Of a DNA stretch of 64,000 nucleotides, positions 55,438 to 64,000 are shown in pieces. Every line of letters begins with the position of its first letter. Position 1 is the stretch's first letter. Origin of the DNA: Riptortus pedestris (Eukaryota; Arthropoda; Insecta; Hemiptera; Alydidae); the NCBI GenBank assembly GCA_019009955.1, contig CM032232.1, positions 69,919,501 to 69,983,500 of the forward strand. The letters run 5' to 3'. The position numbers were made by a program, and so were the translations under genes. Below the pieces are notes generated by a model. That model saw nothing but the letters and a program-made list of their open reading frames with translations. It did not search any database and had not been told where the DNA came from.

Positions 55438-56516
55438 TCCCAGTATCTGCTTTCGACAAATGGAAATTATTTATTACTGCTATTGTTGTATCGACAAACT
55501 TGTGCTTAAAAATAATGCAACGAAGACAAAATATTTAAATTTACCTGAAGAGACAATTTTGTATTAACAAACTTTCTATATTATTAGAAACTGTCAGTGT
55601 AGGCATAAAAATTCTAAATATCCAAAGAAGTAACCCTTCTTTCCGATTGCATAAATATCCCCCCCCCAAATGATTTTCAGAATTAACTTCGCTCCCCTTC
55701 CCAAAAAGACAATTATAAAAGTCGTCCTATATCCTGCAACAAGAATTTTACAACTGAGGGTTTATTATTCGAATGATATTTAAAACTCAATGAAATATTG
55801 ATATAATCAGAAAAAAAATTATACTTTTACCTTAGCCATAAAATAATGCATCTTGATTTTACTTCTTAAAACTGTAATAGTAATATACCCATCTGAAATA
55901 TTTCTTTTATTTTTTTTTATTTTGTCAGAGCTTAAATGTTTATCATATTATCTAAAAGCTAAAAGCTCTCTTTGAGGGGTACTGAGAAATTCCAAAGTCG
56001 GTAATGCTGCAAAGGAAGCCAGCCATGTGACTACTTTCCTAAAAACGGTTACACTCCTGGACTACAAAATAGAAATTGAAACAAAATTCTGAATAATTTT
56101 AAGGAGGAAACTTCCTATAGAACCACCAGGATAACAATAAATCAGCCAAATGGTTAACCCCGCTCCGAAATGAGTTGGACTAGAAGAATCAAGAAAAGAA
56201 GAGTTCACGACTCTGGATAGGTTTGTGCCACCTGGCAATTTATTGAGAAAATGGAGCCTGTGTCAAAAATTCAAGCACTGCGTTCTTACAGTAGGCAACC
56301 TGTTGTGGCATTATAATTTAATCGAATATGAGAGAAATATGAAATACAAACCCCACTGGATGAAATACTTGATGAGAATGAAGACTGTTTCAAGATCATT
56401 TAAATACTTTATGAAAATGTATATATCCAAGTACCCCCTTAATAATCCGATGGGCTAAAACAGACAAATAAATAAGATCTGCTGAAGTAAACTAACAGCA
56501 AAAAAAAAATAATTTG
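55438..56516. other. unassigned AT-rich sequence
   Basis: No repeat or RNA gene is visible. The 77-codon plus frame at 56225-56458 is not recognised. Confidence 0.4.
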
Positions 56517-57137
56517 TTTCAGGACAAAAGAAAGGGATCTTTAGGTCTCAAACAGCTATATATTTATATTTATTCTCTTTATTTTAGAATCACAGACGTT
56601 TTTTCGAATATTTTAGGGGGAAATGTAGTTAGTATTCTGACCTGATTTAAATGTATTGGCTGTGATAATTGTAAATAACTATTAACCTTTTAATTTCTAA
56701 GTTTATGGATTTATAATTTGCCTAATATAGTCTAGGATTTTATGATTGTTATATATGTATGAGCAAAGTTAATAATCGCACAGCAATGAATGAGGGTTAT
56801 AGAACCAACCGGTTAAGAGATCAGATATTATCAGATTATTAGATATTGACAAATTACCTCTTGGTAAGGCTAAATTAAATTAAGGAGATTTTTATTATGT
56901 GGACTCATTAGTGAGTATAAAAGTGACTGAGAAGAATAATTTTATAAGGTTTGTTAGAACTCTATGTATCTAAGAGAATTATGATTTGCCTTAATGGTTG
57001 TGAGATAAAAAAAAAACTTTACCCTGTATGTTTTTAGCATTGTTAATGCCCAGTACGGCGAAACGTCTGTGATTCTAAAATATGGAAAATAAATATAGCG
57101 CTTTGAGACCTAATGATCCTTTTTTTTTTGTCCTGAA
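56517..57137. mobile_element. 621-bp element with inverted repeats of about 90 bp
   Basis: The left arm (56517-56610) starts TTTCAGGACAAAAGAAAGGG and includes TTAGGTCTCAAA and TTTTAGAATCACAGACGTTT. The right arm (57050-57137) is its imperfect reverse, from GGCGAAACGTCTGTGATTCT to TTGTCCTGAAA. The interior has no coding capacity. GCGAAACG at the inner edge of the right arm resembles the end of a hammerhead in Penelope-like repeats, but the CTGATGA part is not preserved. A foldback transposon is the alternative. Confidence 0.7.
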
Positions 57138-57259
57138 ATACTTTAATTGGTCGTAGTAAGGATTAGATGCAAAACTTAGTTTGAAAACTTTACAATAACC
57201 ATAAAACTGAATATATTTCAGTAAAGCTTTGGAAGCCTTTAGGATTCCTTTATATTACA

Positions 57260-57560
57260 AGAAACACTCTATTGGGATAGCTCAGGTGTATTGTTTGTAC
57301 ATTTCCTATTTGATGAGGAAAGAAGACTAACCAGGAAGCCAATAGGAACTGACAAAGCTAGCAGATGCGTTGCTAACCTGGTAAATCCTGAGGGATTCTG
57401 GAAAAGGGAAGGGCCAGCTCCTGAAAGTGGTGGAGGGGGGTAATTGGCGAGCCATTGGAAAAACGATTTAGACATCCGCCCTTCCCCAGTCGATTGTTGT
57501 AGGCCCTTTGAGATAGCCGACAGAGAGAATTTAAGGGCTGCGAATGGCATTCATCTTTCT
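57260..57560. promoter_or_regulatory. unique GC-richer island
   Basis: Unique sequence with GTGGTGGAGGGGGGTAATTG and GCGAGCCATTGG. The 93-codon minus frame at 57269-57550 contains KSFFQWLANYPPPPLSGAGP and resembles no protein known to me. Coding or conserved noncoding status is undecided. Confidence 0.28.
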
Positions 57561-57675
57561 ACAATCTCCTTATTGATAAAGTTAGTTAGTTGCAAAATTG
57601 TTTCCCGATTTTCTTTTTATTAGGATAAGAGGGGTCAGTCAGGGGACTTATTAAAGTTTTATTTTGCACCCTCTT

Positions 57676-57794
57676 TTAGCAGCTTTCCCATAAGGGAAAT
57701 CAGACATTGACGTAGTGCTCATGAGGCGATTTTCGAAAATTTTCTTAAATATCCATCAATTCTATCCAGGAGATGACGAAAATAAGATCCGTTC

Positions 57795-57864
<70 letters not shown>

Positions 57865-58620
57865 ATATATTTGTCTGTTAACGCTCTAGCGGTCGCAATT
57901 TTTGCTTAGTCGTTACCAATTTAAGCGTTTCATGTAAAAATAAAGATCTAGTACCTTAATGGGTGAAATCAGACTAGTAGGGGGGGGGGTGGTTTAGAGG
58001 GGAAGATTTTCGAAAAATTGTTAGAGGCAATCTTATTGCAAATTACATTTACTATAAACATTGTTATATACATTTACTCTCTATCTTGAATATTAACCAA
58101 AATATTTACATTTTTCAGTTTTCAGCCTTCAGTAAACCACCACTTCTACTCGTGTTACATAAACCATACCCTGGTATATAATAAACCAAATTATTCGAAG
58201 CTTAAATACCAAATATTGTTTTTCAGAGACCTTTACTATACGAGTTACATGCAAATATGTTCTTGTGGCCTTTCTCCCCCCCCCCCATCTTAAATCCTTC
58301 GACTTCTAAAATTTGATTGATTAAGATAAAAATTATTCTGATTCATTATAAATTACAGTACTAGATATAGTACATAGTTTGAATAAATTAATATGCTATA
58401 TTCTGGTATGTTTCAGTTGTTTTACTTTCCGGTGAGCCGTTGGTTGACCTGTTTGTTTACATTTTTGACGCTTCCCCCCGGAAAAGGAGGGAAATGATTT
58501 CTTATTACCGTTTGCCTTTATTCACTTAATATTTACAGTTAGCAGTATGTAGGTTTATCTATTATTGAACTTCGCGAGGGAAATCTGCTTAGTGTACACA
58601 GCCCCTGCGTGACGGACATT
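57676..58620 (-). mobile_element. HEL-A full-length extended form, minus orientation
   Basis: It runs from TTAGCAGCTTTCCCATAAGG, through (TA)n 57799-57870, CTCTAGCGGTCGCAATTTTT and the core (with a deletion after TTTTCGAAAAATTG), to the extended block (GAGCCGTTGGTTGACCTG) and GAGGGAAATCTGCTTAGTG, then ACAGCCCCTGCGTGACGGAC. Confidence 0.9.
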
Positions 58621-59470
58621 TGTGAAATCACGGAGGATACTGAGGAATATGTTTTTAACAGGTTTTCCTCTACTATAAGGATCTATTTAGTAAAATCATT
58701 GCGATTTTGAATTAACTTTTGTAGTATATATACCAAGATTTTATGTGGGAATCTTCTTATCCTATGTAGCGCGTATATGCTTTGGGATATTTACTTCTTA
58801 ATCGTACTTATATGGTTATTTCATAGTCTAGTTATTTTGTCCGACCATCTGTATATGTTTCATATCTTTGAACGAGTGATTTTAAGAAGTTTGTGTACAC
58901 CTGTTTTTTTTTTTACCGTCATATTTTATGACTACTTGTATAAGTTCATCTTCCCTGCATTAGTTGGGATACTAAATATGGGATACTCAATTCCTATTCT
59001 TAATGATATATTTACATTACGAATGTTGGTCAGTTCCGTGGAAAGCCATTAATAATTGCCTCTATTGGAAAGATATATTCACAGGGCCTTGTTCGTTTTT
59101 ACATAACAAGACCCTACAAATTACGCCCTATGACACTTTTGATCCAGTTCATAAATCCGGGGTTATTAAAATTTTTTTGAATCATCTACCTCTAATGTCT
59201 CACAATCTGGACTACCCCTAATGAATATTAAATTCGAATTTTATTCGCCTGAGTATAAAAAAGAGCTCTTTAAATTACAACTTGTGAAATTCATTTTAAA
59301 AATTAAAATATTTATGGTAGAAGCTTTCTGATAACGTTTGCTGAGTCGAAAACAATTTTTTTATAAAACCAGGCAGCCAATGGAGCTCAGGATAATTTAT
59401 ATTCACTAGTAATTTAAAGCCCAAAAAGCTGATTTACTTCTTCCTGAAAATAATTTAATTAAGCCCAGGG
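58621..59470. other. unassigned AT-rich sequence
   Basis: The hydrophobic 91-codon plus frame at 58777-59052 is typical of AT-rich random frames. I see no other feature. Confidence 0.4.
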
Positions 59471-59510
59471 TATTAAAGTGTAATAATATTCCGAGAGAAC
59501 AAACACTCAC

Positions 59511-59585
59511 CTGTTATATCTTCTTTGCCCAGACTGCAGGGCGCGGCAGGAAGGGAAACCCGATAGCTTTTATAATGGCTGTATG
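59511..59585 (-). CDS. candidate internal coding exon, 75 nt
   Basis: The minus strand has a good acceptor (TTCCATTATTATTCCAG before 59585) and a near-perfect donor (AACAG then GTGAGTG at 59511). One of the three frames is open across the exon and reads YSHYKSYRVSLPAAPCSLGK EDIT (24 residues, one nucleotide left over); the other two contain stops. Local GC is higher than its flanks. The encoded family is not recognised. A one-nucleotide overhang would fit the candidate exon at 26.0-26.25 kb if that one uses its acceptor before 26247, giving KEDIT-E-EIEVFPVGE. That join is inference across about 33 kb. Confidence 0.35.
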
Positions 59586-59690
59586 CTGGAATAATAATGG
59601 AATAATTATCCTTGTAATGAATACCTTTCGGGGAGAAACATTTTTTTAATCTCAGTATTAACAAACACGTTTCCAGTACCAGCCTAAAAG

Positions 59691-60117
<427 letters not shown>

Positions 60118-60880
60118 TATAAAATTGTAACCTCTGTCTGTACATTGATTTTTTTTTGTCGAAATTTCACGATAACTTTTCATTTCGAATGTCATAGACA
60201 CCATAACTGCATTTAGTTTCTTTCGTGACTGTTTCTTACCTTTTCACGCAAAAACGGCTGAACCGAATTTTATGAAACTTGGTATCTATATAGAGTGGTA
60301 AGACGAACAGGAGTGGAGGTATAAGGGAGGCCTGAAATTAAAAATAACGATATTTCGTTTCCTATTGGTTTTTCTTCAAATAAGCAAATAACAAGAGTTG
60401 GTTATTTTGTTATTTAGAGTAACTTTAGTATAAATGAGTTATACGCTAAAAACTATAACGGGAATCAACAATTTTATTTGGTACCAAAGACTCAACCGAA
60501 CTAAACAAAACTCCGTATGTGAATTAACACTAACTCCTCCATGATAATAAGTGGTACCAACATTTCTAAGGAGGAGCAGGAGAGGGGGTTGTAATGGAGG
60601 CCTGAATTAAAAATAGTGATATTTCGTTTCCGTGGGTTTTCGGCAATTATGCACATAACAGAAGCTCTTTATAATGGTACTTAAAGTAACGTTTGTTATA
60701 TTCACTTTTGTTTTAGAACAATGTATAAACGAGATATACACTAAAAAGCGAAGAGGGAGCCGACAGTTTTATTGGGCTCTAACAATTGAACGGAAAACTC
60801 CGGTATGTGTGTTAGCACTAACGCCTTTATTATAATAAGCCATACCACCAAATGGTACGGCCAGGAGCGGCTAGAGCGCT
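60118..60880 (+). mobile_element. HEL-B copy with a third type of 5' end
   Basis: The 5' part carries CCTCTGTCTGTACATTGATT and TTTTCACGCAAAAACGGCTG, then AACCGAATTTTATGAAACTT. From about 60305 the common body begins (GAACAGGAGTGGAGGTATAA) with two diverged 297-bp-type units. The 3' end is lost near GGCCAGGAGCGGCTAGAGCG. Confidence 0.7.
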
Positions 60881-60932
60881 GTATATATATTTATATATAC
60901 AGTTGGCAACTAATTATGTTTGTAACATTGTT

Positions 60933-61075
60933 TTATTATTATTATTATTATTTATTAACGTCCACTTTTTGCAACTACGGCTAATTGGGACGGGTTAGCC
61001 GTCCACTTTTTGCAACTACGGCTAATTGGGACGGGTTAGCTACATGTTACCACCCTTTTCTAGCCAGGGTAGGAT
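60933..61075 (-). mobile_element. SINE 3' part, minus orientation, with 41-bp tandem duplication
   Basis: The minus strand reads CTGGCTAGAAAAGGGTGGTA, then twice the block AACCCGTCCCAATTAGCCGT AGTTGCAAAAAGTGGACG (blocks at about 60960-61000 and 61001-61041), ending in a TAA-repeat tail at 60933-60957. It links the 3' pieces of the copies at 1.9 and 10.5 kb to one family. Confidence 0.75.
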
Positions 61076-62861
61076 TTAGATTGTTATATGTTTTTATGTT
61101 ATACATTGTTTTTTATAATGTACTATTCCATCCTAGGCTCTATTACTCATTTATAAACGACCTTTTTACGCTAAAATACGCATTTGTTGACATTATTTTT
61201 CTGAGTAAACTGTCAGTAGTGTGAATTTACAACATACACTATTCTTGTTGGTACTAGATTTAGAATTTACGTCTATGAGAACAAAACTCATATTGCAAGC
61301 ATTTCTGTATGACTAATCCTAATAATTATTATAGTAATAAATAACTTAGTGGCGAATGACTTTGCTTAAAACCTTCAAAGATATATCAATTTTTTTAACT
61401 TATATTTCAGTTTTTTCACTTGTCGTTCAAACATGATGAGAATGATTGATCGCTATAAAAAAAAGGATTTATGATATTTTCATTACTTATTTGAAATATG
61501 GATTAGTTTAATGAGTCATTCTTAGTCATATTTTTTTTTTTTTTTACATTTAGGATCTGATTATTTCATAAAATTACATCAAGAAGAAGTTATTCTCTTA
61601 TAAGAAATTGTTCATCAAAGAAATGGTTTTTAAAGAATTGAATGCAAATCAATTATTTTTTTTACTTTTTCCTTTTCCCTACTCCATTAACCCTGGAAAT
61701 GCAGCATATTTGCTCTAGGAACCGCAGTGTAGCATTCCCTGCATCTTCCTCATATTGTATTTAATCCCTTGCTATTCTTGTGTTTCGTTATGCTTTATTC
61801 ACATATGTTTATAGGAATGGGGTCCGAGGAAATGTAATCTAGAATAATTAAAAATAATAGAAACAGCATAAATACATAAATTACAGACAATATAAAAATT
61901 AATGAATGAAATAACAGGATAACTAAAAAAAAAGACATACACTTAAAAACATTAAATAATTTCCGTGAGATCAATAAGGAGAATTTAGGGATTGAAGATA
62001 ATACAATCTCTGAAAAGTTAATTTTCTTATCAAATTGGTCAGTTTCACTTAAATATTTAGGGGACAATGTTTGTTCGTCTAAAAGCCAAATGTTTTTGTA
62101 TTATAGTTCACCTAAGAATAAATTATTCGCAATATTCATGTTTACTGACATGTTTATAATATTAACGTTCATTTTTTGTGTTTTGCCCAATACTCATTTT
62201 TCTTTTACTTAGGGAAACTTCAATTTTATAAAGACAAAATAACGGCTATGCTTTGATAGTTGTACAAATGCCATGATTTTACTTTTGTTGGACAAACTTG
62301 CGGACTTTTCAAATAAAAGCTGTCGTAGAATTAAATATTATTCCTCAACGACTAAGGGTACTTGTTGCCATTGGGAAAACTGTATTATCTGTGGAAGGCG
62401 TCCAATACAAAAAAGTTCTGTACAAAAAATAAAAATAATGGGCTTTCAAGCATCACTCGATGCTGTTAAACCGGCAGTTAAATTTAGCAACTAAATTGTT
62501 TATTCTGTTGAAAAGAAAATAATACGAAAGTAAGTTCTCGTTAAGCTTTTCTTGGTAATAGATTATTTTGAGAAAAGAAAGTCCTCTCAGACTTAATTTC
62601 ATTGATTAAGGGGGTTCAGGTTACCAGGAATATCGTGGAACGGCTTCGCCTCGCTTTTTCTTAACTTAATTAAGGCAGTCTTTGTTATTAATAAAAATGT
62701 CAATTGTTAAAATATTATTACTATTTAATTTTACGAAATAAATAATTTAAATTGAGCAACCCTGGATAAATGGTGGGGTGGCGAATTCATTAATTTATGC
62801 TACTATTATTAAGTTCTCTTTACAATTCATATTGAGTTTTGGGTCTTAGTAGTGAGTACTT
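61076..62861. other. unassigned AT-rich sequence
   Basis: No repeat or RNA gene is visible. A plus frame at 62273-62494 has a cysteine pair cluster (GTCCHWENCIICGRRPIQK), but the family is not recognised. The minus frame at 61795-62067 is hydrophobic and low in information. Confidence 0.35.
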
Positions 62862-63035
62862 TTAGCAGATTTCCCTTAAGGGAAATCAGCTATTCAGGTT
62901 GTGCTCATGAAGAGATTTTCGAAAAATTTCTTCAAATGTCCATCGTTCCTGCCTAGTAGATGAGGAAAATGAGGTCCGTTCAAAACTGTATATATATTTC
63001 TCTCTTACCACTCTAGCATGAGCAGTTTTTGTTTG
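62862..63035 (-). mobile_element. HEL-A 3' part, minus orientation
   Basis: A perfect hairpin (TTAGCAGATTTCCCTTAAGG, GAAATCAGC), then TCCATCGTTCCTGCCTAG, TGAGGTCCGTTCAAAACTG, an unexpanded TATATATATT, and the start of the next block (ACCACTCTAGCATGAGCAG). The remainder is truncated. Confidence 0.85.
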
Positions 63036-63640
63036 AAGAGAAGTACGCTCTTCAAATAGCCACTGTCGTCGTTGAATGTAGGGGGGGAAATAAGTTTTTG
63101 ATTTTACTATCCTTAAAAGGGTTTTATGTGACCGTATCTTTTGAATAATTAGAAGTGATTGATTAGGAGTGAGCTAACTTTAAATCAATGTCGCTGTTCA
63201 AAATCATTTATTCTGGGGCTCGCATGGTTTTTGTTTTTCAAACTATTAATTGTATATATATTTGTTTTTTTTATTTTTTATAGCTTAGGCGAACTAAGGA
63301 CTCCTAAATAATAGGTAATCCTAGCAGGAATAGATTTCGAAATCTGCTATGATCCATTATAAAAATGCTGCTAATTTTCAATTTTAGCAGAAACCTGTGC
63401 TCGGCAAGTTTTTCTTTAGAGTTCTGATGAAGTTTGGCTGACATGTAAATGTTTTTCTCTTGACGGTCTACATTTAAAAAACGACTAGCTAAGGAAATAC
63501 TCGCGTGATGAACTATTGTTAGTGTTAGTTCGTACATGATCCTGAGTATGTAGTACGATAGAAAAGCGTCATGTATGATATATTATTAGGCCGTGGAATA
63601 ATAAATGGCTTAGAAGGTAATTCTCCTCAACGGACATCAA
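63036..63640. other. unassigned AT-rich sequence
   Basis: I see no recognisable feature. Confidence 0.4.
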
Positions 63641-63960
63641 CTACTTAATTCCCCCTAGCTGGTAATAGAGCAAGTGGGTTAGGTACCAGTTTTTCCCAAG
63701 TAATTTCCTTGGGGAGGGGATCATCAGTTGAGCATTATCAGCGAGTTGGGGGAGGGTGGGCTGAGAGAGGGAAACCTGATGACCAGCTCTAACCCACGAT
63801 TTAGGCTAACCCCGAAGTGGCTAAGGGTGAGTGGGGGAAAAAAAACCCCGGGTTCGAACCAGGTGTTCGTTTTCACAAAGCCTCGGTTCCTTGGCTATTT
63901 TCTAGGGTTAGTCCATGCATAACAGTCCATGTGTAATTGTTCTGTTGAGGGTGAAATGGA
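63641..63960. other. GC-richer island with polymerase III box-like words
   Basis: AGTGGCTAAGGGTGAG (A-box-like) and CCCGGGTTCGAACCAGG (a good B box near 63849) lie about 25 bp apart, separated by an A-run. This could be a degenerate tRNA-derived SINE head of a different family. The spacing is short and no acceptor stem pairs, so it is not a tRNA gene. Confidence 0.25.
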
Positions 63961-64000
63961 GTCAGCAGAAATGCAAAACTTGACCTAAAGTCAGAGTATC

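Noticed and set aside
63820..63870. A-box and B-box words suggesting a tRNA gene
   Set aside because: The boxes are too close together, separated by an A-run, and no cloverleaf can be drawn.

Overview
The window looks like AT-rich intergenic or intronic DNA from an arthropod, most likely an insect. I infer this from the mix of non-LTR retrotransposon remnants (R1-like, I-like and RTE-like), Tc1/mariner and Penelope-like pieces, a tRNA-derived SINE and Helitron-type elements, plus very long (TA)n, (CA)n and (GA)n tracts. No complete host gene is visible. The species is not identified.

The dominant component is one non-autonomous repeat family, here called HEL-A. It has about 30 full or partial copies on both strands, roughly 15 kb by hand count. 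It has a conserved 5' end (TCCGTCACGCAGGGGCTGCG), a subterminal inverted repeat (AAGCAGATTTCCC), a central (TA)n tract, and a 3' hairpin built on GATTTCCCTTAAGGGAAATC followed by TGCTAA. This resembles Helentron-associated (HINE or DINE-1 type) elements. Other mobile elements are often nested in its TA tract. A second family, HEL-B, has a 3' end of the form CCCGGGCGAAGCCGGGTA...CTAG and internal tandem repeats of 297 bp.

Layout: 1-9.1 kb is HEL-A copies, a SINE, a five-fold HEL-B array, a Tc1 MITE and a Tc1 fossil. 9.1-20.3 kb holds HEL-B, a Penelope-like terminal repeat carrying a SINE insertion, many HEL-A copies, an R1-like LINE remnant, a GC-richer island and an RTE-like remnant. 22.0-25.9 kb is a 71-bp minisatellite of about 55 units. 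A possible terminal coding exon lies just beyond it at 26.0-26.26 kb on the minus strand. 26.6-31.2 kb holds HEL-A copies with a nested Penelope-like piece and a nested LINE with a clear target duplication. 31.2-38 kb is mostly unannotatable, with GC-richer islands. 38-54.5 kb holds HEL-B, a Penelope-like remnant, HEL-A copies, a 94-bp minisatellite, and R1-like and I-like LINE tails. 54.5-64 kb holds a second SINE, a long-terminal-inverted-repeat element, further HEL-A and HEL-B copies, a candidate internal exon at 59.5 kb and a third SINE.

Any host gene here is on the minus strand with exons separated by many kilobases: an internal exon near 59.5 kb and a terminal exon near 26 kb are phase-compatible under one acceptor choice, which is inference. 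Several unique islands with higher GC content and dense homeodomain-like or CCAAT-like words could be conserved regulatory DNA. All element boundaries were read by eye and are approximate unless a target duplication is stated.
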